Shown here in pieces: positions 17,949 to 26,038 of a DNA stretch of 64,000 bases. Positions within the stretch are counted from its first letter, which is position 1. The number at the start of each line of letters is the position of its first letter. The notes under the pieces were generated by a model. The model saw only the letters and a program-made list of their open reading frames with translations. It was not told the DNA's origin and searched no databases. Origin of the DNA: an uncultured Sphingomonadaceae bacterium (GTDB taxonomy: Bacteria; Pseudomonadota; Alphaproteobacteria; Sphingomonadales; Sphingomonadaceae); the NCBI GenBank assembly GCA_947258815.1, contig CAMYJW010000030.1, positions 806,001 through 870,000 of the forward strand. The letters run 5' to 3'. A program made the position numbers and the translations under genes.

Positions 17949-18740
17949 ATGAGGGATATGGCAGGCCGATTGGACGGAAAAGTTGCGCTGATCACAGGCG
18001 GCGCGCGCGGTCAGGGCGCGGAAACGGCCCGGGTTTTTGCAGCTGAAGGCGCGCGGGTGGTGATCGCCGATATCCTTGACGCAGAAGGCAAAGCTATCGC
18101 CGCAGACATCGGCGCGTCCGCAATTTACCGCACGCTGGACGTTTCGGATGAAGCGGCGTGGAGCGCGGTTGTTGCCGACATCGCCGATCACTGGGAGCCG
18201 GTGGACATCCTGATCAACAACGCGGGCATCCTGCATGCCGGAACGCTGCTGGACCTTGCACGCGAAGATTTTGAACGGGTTCTCAACATCAATCTGATCG
18301 GGGCCTGGCTGGGCCTCAAAACCACAGCGCCGGGTATGATCGAAAAGGGCAAAGGCGCAATCGTCAACATCTGTTCGATCGGCGCGCTGTGCGGAATGAA
18401 CGGCACGGGTGCTTACGGTGCAAGCAAGTGGGCTTTGCGCGGCCTTACCAAAACCGCGGCGATGGAGCTTGGCTTTCAGGGGGTCAGGGTCAACGCCGTA
18501 TTTCCCGGCGCGGTGAACACCGAAATGAACGACGCCAACCGTAAGCCTATGCCAGATGACACCCCGCAGATCATCACCCGGCCCATTCAGCGGTTTGCCG
18601 ATCCCGAGGAAATCGCGCGCGCAAGCCTGTTTCTGGCAAGCGATGAAGCCTCTTATCTGTGCGGCGCTGAAATCGTCGTCGATGGCGGGCTGACTTTGGG
18701 CAGCTATAAGGATTTCCTGCCGGGCAGTCCGAATGTCTGA
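17949..18740 (+). CDS. SDR family oxidoreductase, 3alpha/20beta-hydroxysteroid-dehydrogenase-like
   Basis: A 263-residue classical SDR with TGGARGQGAE at the cofactor site, NNAG, NICSIG (Ser) and YGASK (Tyr-Lys), then VDGGLTLG. The GGARGQG form and overall pattern resemble 3alpha/20beta-HSD-type enzymes of mycobacteria and actinomycetes, but substrate cannot be fixed from sequence. Asp in VIADIL suggests NAD(H). The start is either ATG 17949 or ATG 17958; neither has an ideal ribosome site. Its stop overlaps the MFS start by 8 nt. Copy B of the operator lies upstream. Confidence 0.88.
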   Translation: MRDMAGRLDGKVALITGGARGQGAETARVFAAEGARVVIADILDAEGKAIAADIGASAIYRTLDVSDEAAWSAVVADIADHWEPVDILINNAGILHAGTLLDLAREDFERVLNINLIGAWLGLKTTAPGMIEKGKGAIVNICSIGALCGMNGTGAYGASKWALRGLTKTAAMELGFQGVRVNAVFPGAVNTEMNDANRKPMPDDTPQIITRPIQRFADPEEIARASLFLASDEASYLCGAEIVVDGGLTLGSYKDFLPGSPNV

Positions 18741-20097
18741 TCGCGCCGATCCGCCCCCGCCTGATGGCGAAGGGCTGTCCTACCCTTCCCCCTTCCGCGC
18801 GAACCTGACTCTCGCGTTGCTGTTCGTCGCCTACATATTCTCGTTTCTCGATCGGCAAATCCTGTCGCTGATGGTCGATCCGGTCCGCCGGTCGCTCGAT
18901 ATCACTGATTTTCAGATGAGCCTGCTACAGGGCTTTGCATTCTCGATCTTTTTTGTAATCGCCGGTGTCGTTATCGGACGGCTGGCCGATCGCTATCGCC
19001 GCACATGGATAATTGCAGGCGGCATTCTGCTGTGGAGCCTGATGACCGCGGCAAGCGGGTTTGCAGGCAGCTTTATGGTGCTGTTCATCGCCCGGATCGG
19101 ACTGGGCGTGGGCGAAGCCGCACTTGCGCCCGCCGGTTTCTCGCTGCTTTCAGACAGCTTCCGGCCAAGCAGGCAGGTGTGGGCAACATCGATCTTTTCG
19201 CTTGGCTCGCTGGTCGGCGGGGGGCTTGCATTCTTTGTTGGCGGCGCACTGATCGAATATCTGAGCCAGACCCCCCGGCCATTCCAGATACTTGACCTTG
19301 AACCCTGGCAAATGGCTTTCATCTGCGCCAGCCTGCCCGGCCTCCTGCTGGTGCCCGCGCTGTTTATGCTGCCCGAACCCGATCGGCTCGGTTCTGTTTC
19401 GGGCACCAGCCAGTCACTGCGGCAAACGGTTCGCTATCTGTGGTCGCGCAAAAATGAATATGCGCCGTTCTTCGCCTGCGCGGTGCTGCTTGGCATTCCC
19501 AATTATGGCGGGCTTGCATGGTTTCCCACGCATATGATCCGCGCGTTCAACATGGGGCCGCTGGAAGCGGGTTCGACACTGGGCGCGATGCTGCTGGCAG
19601 GAAGCATTCTGGGCGCACTGTCCGGCGCGGCACTTACCGATTTCCTGCGCCGCCGCGGCTATCGCAACCCGCACCTGCGAACCATCGCCACGATGTCCGT
19701 GGGTATCGCGATTGGCCTTGGCGCCTCTTTTATGAGCACGGTTGGCGCAACGCTGGCGCTTTGGGCGATCGCGCTGTTTTGCATGAGCGCCTATTTCGGC
19801 ATTGTCATGGCCGCGCTGCAAACGATGACACCCAACGAGATGCGGGCTTCGACCACGGCGATACTGATCATGGTGATGTCATTGTGCGGAATGGGGCTGG
19901 GCGTGGCGTTGATCGGCGCGGTGTCCGACATATTCTTTGCAGATGTGCCTGCCGGAATCGGGCGCTCGCTCGCGATTGTGGCCATTCCGGCCGCGCTGCT
20001 TTCCGCCGCCGTCGCGATACGCGGCATGCGTGGCGCTTCATCCACCCACACATCGGGCCCGGCGGATGCGTTTTCGCCAGCGGGGGAAAACCGGTGA
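18733..20097 (+). CDS. MFS transporter
   Basis: A 454-residue inner-membrane carrier with about 12 predicted membrane segments. After a Pro-rich cytoplasmic N-terminus, the first helix ends FSFLDRQILSL, a signature of the spinster-like/ACS MFS group; the loop motif GRLADRYRR (2/3 loop) is intact. It overlaps the upstream SDR by 8 nt and is presumably co-translated. It probably moves the organic-acid substrate or an intermediate of this catabolic region; direction and substrate are not evident. Confidence 0.88.
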   Translation: MSDRADPPPPDGEGLSYPSPFRANLTLALLFVAYIFSFLDRQILSLMVDPVRRSLDITDFQMSLLQGFAFSIFFVIAGVVIGRLADRYRRTWIIAGGILLWSLMTAASGFAGSFMVLFIARIGLGVGEAALAPAGFSLLSDSFRPSRQVWATSIFSLGSLVGGGLAFFVGGALIEYLSQTPRPFQILDLEPWQMAFICASLPGLLLVPALFMLPEPDRLGSVSGTSQSLRQTVRYLWSRKNEYAPFFACAVLLGIPNYGGLAWFPTHMIRAFNMGPLEAGSTLGAMLLAGSILGALSGAALTDFLRRRGYRNPHLRTIATMSVGIAIGLGASFMSTVGATLALWAIALFCMSAYFGIVMAALQTMTPNEMRASTTAILIMVMSLCGMGLGVALIGAVSDIFFADVPAGIGRSLAIVAIPAALLSAAVAIRGMRGASSTHTSGPADAFSPAGENR

Positions 20098-20154
20098 TGC
20101 TGCCAGCCAGCCGGGGCCAGCGATTTCGCATTGCCTGCCGCGCCCATCATTGCG

Positions 20155-20169
20155 ACGGTTCTCAACCGT
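20155..20169. repeat. Short perfect inverted repeat
   Basis: ACGGTT-CTC-AACCGT (6-3-6) in the 124-bp gap between the MFS gene and the next SDR. It is too short to call a terminator; it could be a minor hairpin or binding site. Confidence 0.3.
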
Positions 20170-20221
20170 GCGAATTTATTCCATGGACCGTTGAAACGAT
20201 CCAAACCACGCTGGAGGCATT

Positions 20222-20980
20222 ATGAATCCCAACCCGTTTGATTTGTCTGGCAGGACGGCGCTGGTCAGTGGCTCGTCGGGCGGTCTTGGTGCGCATTTCG
20301 CGCAGGTTCTGGCGGCTGCAGGTGCGCATGTTATTCTGGCGGCGCGGCGGATGGAGCAGCTTGAAGAGCAGGCGACCATAATCAGCAACGCAGGCGGATC
20401 GTGTTCGACCGTCGCGCTTGATGTGGCAAGCGCGGACAGCATCGCCGCTATCGAAGCCCAGCTCGATAAGGTGGATATTCTGGTCAACAACGCGGGCGTG
20501 GTGCGCGAATCTGCTGCGCTTGATCATTCAGAAGCCGATTGGGATGCGGTGATCGACACCAATCTGAAAGGCATGTTCCTGCTCGCCCAGGCCGCGGCAA
20601 AGGCGATGCGCACAAGCGGTCGGCAAGGCTCCATCATCAACATCGCTTCGGTTCTGGGGCTGCGGCAGGCTGCCGGGGTGCTTTCCTATGCGGTATCCAA
20701 GGCCGGGGCCATTCAGCTGACCAAAACGCTGGCGCTGGAACTGGCGCGCTTTGGCATCCGGGTGAACGCGCTGGCGCCGGGCTATCTGGATACTGAACTT
20801 AACGGAGAGTTCTGGCAAAGCGAAGGCGGCAAGGCGATGATCAAACGGATTCCGCAGCGCCGTCTGGGCCAGCTTGAGGATCTGAACGGGCCGCTGCTGC
20901 TGCTCGCCTCCGACGCTTCGGCCTATATGACCGGATCGGTGATTACGATCGACGGCGGCCACACGGTCAGCACTCTATAA
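20222..20980 (+). CDS. SDR family NAD(P)-dependent oxidoreductase
   Basis: A 252-residue classical SDR: SGSSGGLG at the cofactor site (Ser-first variant of TGxxxGxG), NNAG, NIASVLG (Ser) and YAVSK (Tyr-Lys), and IDGGHT near the C-terminus. ARR after beta-2 suggests NADP(H). GGAGG precedes the ATG by 4 nt. It lies 33 bp before the acyl-CoA dehydrogenase, so probably belongs to that transcript. It may act as a 3-hydroxyacyl-CoA dehydrogenase in the chain-shortening arm, as many SDRs beside ACADs do, but that is inference. Confidence 0.87.
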   Translation: MNPNPFDLSGRTALVSGSSGGLGAHFAQVLAAAGAHVILAARRMEQLEEQATIISNAGGSCSTVALDVASADSIAAIEAQLDKVDILVNNAGVVRESAALDHSEADWDAVIDTNLKGMFLLAQAAAKAMRTSGRQGSIINIASVLGLRQAAGVLSYAVSKAGAIQLTKTLALELARFGIRVNALAPGYLDTELNGEFWQSEGGKAMIKRIPQRRLGQLEDLNGPLLLLASDASAYMTGSVITIDGGHTVSTL

Positions 20981-21013
20981 GTCAACACTTTACAAAAAGC
21001 AGGTATTCACAAG

Positions 21014-22177
21014 ATGAGCGAACGAGCACAGCAAATTGCCGCCAGGGTGGAAACCTTCGTGCGCGAAACGATCTTTCCTTATGAAAAGGACGAACGTTGC
21101 ACCAGCCACGGACCAACCGATGATCTGGTGCAGGAAATGCGCGCCAAGGCCCGCGAAGCTGGCGTTCTCACGCCACATATCCTGCCCGATGGCAGCCATC
21201 TTACCCAGCTTGAAACCGCGCTGGTGCTGCGCAAATCCGGGCTGACGCCGCTGGGCCCGCTGGCATGCAACACCGCCGCGCCCGATGAAGGCAACATGTA
21301 TCTGCTGGGCAAAGTGGGCAGCGCCGATCAGAAGGCCCGGTTTCTCGATCAGCTGGTTTCGGGCGAATCGCGCTCTGCCTTTTTCATGACCGAACCGGCA
21401 TCGGAAGACGGCGCAGGATCGGACCCTTCGATGATGCAGACCACCTGCCGGCTGGATGGCAATCACTGGGTGATCAACGGGCGCAAGGCGTTCATCACCG
21501 GGGCCGAAGGCGCGAAAGTCGGCATTGTCATGGCCAAATCGGATGATGGCGCATGCATGTTTCTGGTCGACCTGCCCAACCCGGCGATCACGATCGAACG
21601 CGTGCTGGACACCATCGATAACTCGATGCCCGGCGGCCATGCCGTCACCCAGATCACGGACTTGCGCGTGCCTGCCGATCAGATGCTGGGCGCCAGCGGC
21701 GAAGGCTTCAAATATGCGCAAGTGCGGCTCAGCCCGGCGCGGCTTTCGCATTGCATGCGCTGGCACGGCGCGGCCACCCGCGCGCATGAGATCGCCTCTG
21801 ATTATGCCTGCCGCCGCCATGCGTTTGGCAAACCGCTGGTCGATCACGAGGGGGTTGGCTTCATGCTGGCGGAGAACATGATCGATCTGCAACAATCCGA
21901 ACTGATGATTGATTGGTGTGCATCGGTGCTCGACACCGGATCGCTGGGCACGGTTGAAAGCTCGATGACCAAAGTTGCCGTTTCCGAAGCGCTGATGCGC
22001 GTGGCTGATCGTTGCGTTCAGGTGATGGGCGGCACCGGTGTTTCGGGCGATACGATCGTTGAGCAGGTATTCCGCGAGATCCGCGCGTTCCGCATTTATG
22101 ACGGGCCAACCGAAGTGCATAAGTGGAGCCTCGCCAAAAAGATCAAGCGCGACTTCAGGGAAAGGAACCCGCAATGA
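21014..22177 (+). CDS. Acyl-CoA dehydrogenase, ACAD10/11-like
   Basis: A 387-residue flavoprotein of the ACAD fold: FFMTEPASEDGAGSDPS (FAD/substrate-binding region), DNSMPGGHAVTQITDLRVP, RHAFGKPLVDHEG and QVMGGTGVSGD. Near the C-terminus it has RIYDGPTEVHKWSLAKKI in place of the usual YEGTxEIQR; DGPxEVH is characteristic of ACAD10/ACAD11 and their bacterial relatives. The stop overlaps the following APH-kinase gene by 4 nt. In ACAD10/11 and the Pseudomonas levulinate enzymes, such a pair converts 4-hydroxyacyl-CoA via a phosphorylated intermediate, the likely chemistry here (inference). Confidence 0.88.
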   Translation: MSERAQQIAARVETFVRETIFPYEKDERCTSHGPTDDLVQEMRAKAREAGVLTPHILPDGSHLTQLETALVLRKSGLTPLGPLACNTAAPDEGNMYLLGKVGSADQKARFLDQLVSGESRSAFFMTEPASEDGAGSDPSMMQTTCRLDGNHWVINGRKAFITGAEGAKVGIVMAKSDDGACMFLVDLPNPAITIERVLDTIDNSMPGGHAVTQITDLRVPADQMLGASGEGFKYAQVRLSPARLSHCMRWHGAATRAHEIASDYACRRHAFGKPLVDHEGVGFMLAENMIDLQQSELMIDWCASVLDTGSLGTVESSMTKVAVSEALMRVADRCVQVMGGTGVSGDTIVEQVFREIRAFRIYDGPTEVHKWSLAKKIKRDFRERNPQ

Positions 22178-23238
22178 CCAGCCATGCCGACGAGAATCTG
22201 GGCACCACGGCGGTCAGAGAAGGTTTTGCCTTTGATGAAACCGCGCTCAGCGCATGGATGGCCGAAAACGTCGAAGGATTTGCCGGGCCGCTTTCGGTTG
22301 AGCAATTCAAGGGCGGGCAATCCAATCCAACCTACAAGCTGACAACACCTTCACGCGCATATGTGCTGCGCCGCAAGCCTCCCGGCCAACTGCTGAAAGG
22401 CGCGCATGCGGTCGATCGCGAGGCAAAAGTGCTGACCGGGCTGGAAAAGGCGGGCTTTCCCGTGGCGCACGTTTATGGCCTTTGCACCGACGATGCCGTG
22501 ATCGGCACATGGTTCTATATCATGGACATGGTCGAAGGGCGGATCTTCTGGGATGCCACGCTGCCGGGGATCGAACCGGCGGAGCGCGCAGCGATTTACG
22601 AAGCAATGTGCGCCACCACCGCGCAGCTGCACATGGTCGATTATGAAGCGGTGGGCCTTGGCGATTATGGCCGCCCCGGCAACTATTTTGCGCGTCAGAT
22701 CGGGCGCTGGACCAAACAGTATCTCGATGATGCCGATGCCGGGCGTGACGAGAATATGGACCGGCTGGTGGCGTGGTTGCCCGATAATATCCCGCCGGGC
22801 GACGAAACCAGCATCGTTCATGGCGATTGCCGGATCGATAACATGATCTTTCACCCCACCGAGCCGCGCGTGCTTGCCGTGCTGGACTGGGAGCTATCGA
22901 CACTGGGGCACCCGCTGGCCGATTTTGCCTATAACGCGATGACCTATCGCATGCCGCCGCATATCGTGGCTGGCCTTGGCAATGCCGATATCGCCGCGCT
23001 GGGCATCCCTTCGGAAGAAGAATACATCGCGTCCTACTGTCGCCACACCGGGCGCGACGCGATCCCCGGCTATGATTTTTACATCGCGTTCAACTTCTTC
23101 CGCCTCGCCGCGATTTTCCACGGCATCAAGGGCCGCGTAATCCGGGGCACCGCATCGTCGGAACAGGCCAGGGAACGATCAAAAGTGTTCCCCGAAGTCG
23201 CCGCTATCGCATGGCAACAGGCCTGCCGCGTTGGATAA
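22174..23238 (+). CDS. APH-family phosphotransferase (ACAD10/11 kinase-domain-like)
   Basis: A 354-residue kinase-fold protein. The catalytic loop HGDCRIDN (His216, Asp218, Asn223) and the metal-binding LDWE (Asp238) are intact, and FKGGQSNPTY with VLRRKPPG forms the N-lobe. It is the phosphotransferase family that makes up the first half of human ACAD10/11 and resembles LvaA, which phosphorylates 4-hydroxyacyl-CoA. The ATG at 22174 overlaps the ACAD stop (ATGA) and has AAGGA upstream, so the two are translated together. An antibiotic-resistance role is unlikely given this context. Confidence 0.87.
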   Translation: MTSHADENLGTTAVREGFAFDETALSAWMAENVEGFAGPLSVEQFKGGQSNPTYKLTTPSRAYVLRRKPPGQLLKGAHAVDREAKVLTGLEKAGFPVAHVYGLCTDDAVIGTWFYIMDMVEGRIFWDATLPGIEPAERAAIYEAMCATTAQLHMVDYEAVGLGDYGRPGNYFARQIGRWTKQYLDDADAGRDENMDRLVAWLPDNIPPGDETSIVHGDCRIDNMIFHPTEPRVLAVLDWELSTLGHPLADFAYNAMTYRMPPHIVAGLGNADIAALGIPSEEEYIASYCRHTGRDAIPGYDFYIAFNFFRLAAIFHGIKGRVIRGTASSEQARERSKVFPEVAAIAWQQACRVG

Positions 23239-23373
23239 GATGCATGCGTTGTGGCACATTGCGGCACTTGCACGGGCTCGCCCGGAAAAAAACAAGGCCC
23301 TAAAAAGATAAAGAAGGCCGATAATAGCCCGGTAATTTCGTGAATATGTCAGGGTAGAGGATATTTCTGAAAC

Positions 23374-23844
23374 ATGGCCCAGATCACCAAAGCGCCGACT
23401 GCCGAAACGCGTTCTGAAAACCGACCGCGTCATTTCAAGCAACCCGTTCACACCGCAAAGGAAGTGGGCGGTCGCCGCGAGTTTTTCTCCTATCGCGATC
23501 TGGGCCTGAAAGAGGCAACCGATGGCCGGATCGGCGGCATGAAAATGGCCATTCGCAAGGCGATGAGCAAGCCGACCGGGTGGCATTACCACACCTGCGA
23601 AGCCCAGATAAATTACTGCCTTAAAGGCTGGGCCGATATCGTATTCGAAGACGGAACCGAGATCAGGATCGAAGCCGGCGATCTGGAATATATCCCCGGC
23701 GGCATCGTGCATAACGAGGTTGCAACTTCGGACGATCTGGAAACCATCGAAATCTGTATCCCTGCCGAGATGGACACGGTTGCGGTCGATCCGCCGGACT
23801 GGTGGGAACAGGAAACCACGCCGCAGCGCAAAACCGGCAGCTGA
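23374..23844 (+). CDS. Cupin-domain protein
   Basis: A 156-residue single-domain cupin. Motif 1 is seen as GWHYHTCEAQINYCLKG (two His and a Glu as metal ligands) and motif 2 as GDLEYIPGGIVHNE with the fourth ligand His, so a metal site is probably intact. It may be a small dioxygenase, isomerase or ligand-binding protein; the family is too diverse to choose. It is 24 bp from the following SDR and 135 bp after the kinase, with a possible promoter (GATAAT near 23321) in between. Confidence 0.78.
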   Translation: MAQITKAPTAETRSENRPRHFKQPVHTAKEVGGRREFFSYRDLGLKEATDGRIGGMKMAIRKAMSKPTGWHYHTCEAQINYCLKGWADIVFEDGTEIRIEAGDLEYIPGGIVHNEVATSDDLETIEICIPAEMDTVAVDPPDWWEQETTPQRKTGS

Positions 23845-23868
23845 CGGGCAAGCGGCGGTGCAATCGCG

Positions 23869-24651
23869 ATGGACCTTGGCCTTCAAAACAAAACCGCGCT
23901 GATCACCGGCGCATCGCAAGGCGTTGGCAGAGCAACCGCGCGCATGCTGTGCGCCGAGGGTTGCAATGTCATTCTGGTCGCCCGGTCGGCCGACGATCTT
24001 GGCCAGCTTCGCGATGAACTGCGCGAGTGTTCAGACGCCAGCGTCCAGGCGCTCAGCTGCGACATTGCCGGCAAGGGCGCATCCGAAAATATCTTCGCGC
24101 AGTTTCCCGACATTGATATTCTCGTCAACAATGCCGGGGCGATCCCTCCCGGCGCGATTGATGACGTGGAAGATCCCGAATGGCGCGCGGCATGGGATCT
24201 CAAGGTGTTCGGCTATATCGGCCTGACCCGCCGTTATTTTCCGCACATGGCAAAGCGCGGTGCAGGCGTGATCCTCAATGTGATGGGCGCGTCTGGCGCA
24301 CGACCCGGACCGAAAACGATCGCAATCGGCATGGGCAATGCCTCTCTGGCAGCGATGACCAAAGCGATCGGCGGCATATCGCCGCAATCAGGCGTGCGCG
24401 TGATCGGTATCAATCCCGGCCCCATCGCAACCGAGCGCGGCGTGCGGATCATGCGCAGCCAGGCCGAAAACAAACTGGGTGACCCTGACCGGTGGCGCGA
24501 GCTGACCGGCGATATGCCGTTCGGACGGCCGGCGGAGCCAGATGAAGTGGCATCGACGATCGTGTTCCTCGTATCAGAACGCGCATCCTATGTGAGCGGC
24601 GCGATCCTTAACGTTGATGGCGGAATGGCGAACAAGACCACCGATTACTGA
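23869..24651 (+). CDS. SDR family protein without a YxxxK motif
   Basis: A 260-residue SDR-fold protein with a good cofactor motif (TGASQGVG), NNAG and a normal C-terminus (VDGGMANK). In the active-site region it reads NVMGASGARPGPKTIAIGMG then NASLAAM: no Tyr-x3-Lys is present, and Thr or Ile occupies the expected Tyr position. A related SDR subgroup keeps a Tyr but lacks Lys; this one appears to lack both. It could be catalytically altered or a binding protein. It follows the cupin by 24 bp and converges on the LysR gene. Confidence 0.78.
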   Translation: MDLGLQNKTALITGASQGVGRATARMLCAEGCNVILVARSADDLGQLRDELRECSDASVQALSCDIAGKGASENIFAQFPDIDILVNNAGAIPPGAIDDVEDPEWRAAWDLKVFGYIGLTRRYFPHMAKRGAGVILNVMGASGARPGPKTIAIGMGNASLAAMTKAIGGISPQSGVRVIGINPGPIATERGVRIMRSQAENKLGDPDRWRELTGDMPFGRPAEPDEVASTIVFLVSERASYVSGAILNVDGGMANKTTDY

Positions 24652-24705
24652 TTGTGCGCACGCAGTTTCGTCGGTCGAAAAACGCACAAGTGCGAACAGC
24701 CGCGA

Positions 24706-25611
24706 TCAATCCTCGCTGTCACGGAAAAAGGCACGGTCAGCCTGAACCTGCTTCGTTAGCCAGTCGACGAACACTTCGATCCGACGACTGTGCCGCACAT
24801 CTTCGCGCACGACCAGCCAATATCCCTGATTGATCGCCACCTGCTCCTTAAGCACCGGCACGAGCCGATCATCATAATTGGCAATGAAAAACGGCAAAAG
24901 CCCGATCCCGGCGCCATTAGCCACGGCATGGGCCTGCATCGCCATCCCGCTCATCCGAATAGCCGTGACCGAATCGGGCAGGACTTTGCGCCAGTGATCG
25001 AGCTGGGCCTTTGAGATGATATTGCGGGAAAACCCGATCAGGCTGTGATCCGCAAGATCGCCAACCGCCTCTATCGGCGGATGCGAATCGAGATAGGTGC
25101 GGCTTGCGAACAGCCGCAGCTTCATATCGCACAGCCGGCGCGTCGTCAGCGGGCCGCGCTGCGGGCGGGTTGGCATCACCGCCATATCGACCTCGCGCTT
25201 CAGCGGGCTGAAATACCAGCTGGGCGAGATAAATTCGACGATGATGTTGGGATAGGCATCGTGGAAAGCCTTGATCCGCTCGCTCATAAACCAGATGCCG
25301 AACGCCTCGGGCACAGCCACCCTGACGAAGCCCGACATATCCTCATCGGGTTCGGACTCTTCGATATCGAGCATCGCGGATTCGGCACGTTCGGCCAGCG
25401 CAAGCACCTTCTCGCCCGCCTCGGTCAGCAGCCACTCGCCGCCGTGCATTTCAAACAGCGTGGCGTTGTTGGTCTGGCTGAGCCTTTGGATGCGACGGCT
25501 CAGCGTGGTGGCGTTGATCCCGAGATTTTTGGCCGCAACGCCCAGCTTCGGGTTTCTGGCAAGCGCCAGAAATGTCCTCACATCATCCCAGTTGAGAGAA
25601 GACTTTGCCAC
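24706..25611 (-). CDS. LysR-family transcriptional regulator
   Basis: A 301-residue LysR regulator: N-terminal winged helix (VRTFLALARNPKLGVAAKNL, then LSRRIQRL) and a periplasmic-binding-fold effector domain (VRVAVPEAFGIWFMSERIKA). The start is GTG at 25611, with GAAGGG about 10 nt upstream. It is divergent from BVMO2 across 427 bp that contain two 26-bp operator copies, one only 55 bp from this start. LysR genes usually control the divergent neighbour, so BVMO2 is the likely target. Confidence 0.9.
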   Translation of the reverse strand: MAKSSLNWDDVRTFLALARNPKLGVAAKNLGINATTLSRRIQRLSQTNNATLFEMHGGEWLLTEAGEKVLALAERAESAMLDIEESEPDEDMSGFVRVAVPEAFGIWFMSERIKAFHDAYPNIIVEFISPSWYFSPLKREVDMAVMPTRPQRGPLTTRRLCDMKLRLFASRTYLDSHPPIEAVGDLADHSLIGFSRNIISKAQLDHWRKVLPDSVTAIRMSGMAMQAHAVANGAGIGLLPFFIANYDDRLVPVLKEQVAINQGYWLVVREDVRHSRRIEVFVDWLTKQVQADRAFFRDSED

Positions 25612-25665
25612 TCGCGAACCACCCTTCCCTGCCCATTATGAGCATTCATACCTGAATGGCATAAA

Positions 25666-25691
25666 ATTGTCCCACAATCGTGCCGGACAAT
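25666..25691 (+). promoter_or_regulatory. 26-bp tandem GntR/FCD-like operator, copy E
   Basis: ATTGTCCCACAAT (perfect 5-3-5 palindrome), one base, then GTGCCGGACAAT. It is the most diverged copy in the second unit and lies 55 bp upstream of the LysR GTG. Confidence 0.45.
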
Positions 25692-25853
25692 ATATCGCCG
25701 TTTGCAAGACGGAATCAAGCCGGTTCGCCAAGCACACCTGCGCGGCAATGCCCGGAGGCGCGCGCACCCGACCTCAGCACGCGGGAGAAATTGCAGCAAA
25801 GGCCGCAAAAATATCCTCGTCCGGCCGTCCGCGGACAGCCCATGAATGCGTTG

Positions 25854-25879
25854 ACTGTTCCACAATCATGTCCCATAAT
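25854..25879 (+). promoter_or_regulatory. 26-bp tandem GntR/FCD-like operator, copy D
   Basis: ACTGTTCCACAAT, one base, then ATGTCCCATAAT; the spacing of the two units is the same as in the other copies. It lies 160 bp upstream of the BVMO2 start. Confidence 0.5.
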
Positions 25880-26038
25880 ATTCCGGTTGATTCAGCGTTG
25901 AATTCGTCCGAAGCAGATCGGACGCAAACAGCGGATGAACCTTGAGGAGCCTGGCCTGAAGCCCCCGATAACAGCGCGGCACCATGCCGTTCATGTGATG
26001 GAATGTGCAGGCCCGCGTGTTGAAAGGTAATAGAGATT

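Larger units (their letters stand above)
25612..26038. promoter_or_regulatory. Divergent regulatory region, LysR / BVMO2
   Basis: A 427-bp gap with no convincing gene. It holds two copies of the 26-bp tandem element: one close to the LysR start and one about 160 bp from the BVMO2 start. The middle (25700-25850) shows nothing recognisable. Confidence 0.6.

Noticed and set aside
22174..23238. Aminoglycoside-resistance kinase
   Set aside because: The APH fold is shared, but coupling to an ACAD and placement in a catabolic cluster fit the ACAD10/11-type kinase better.
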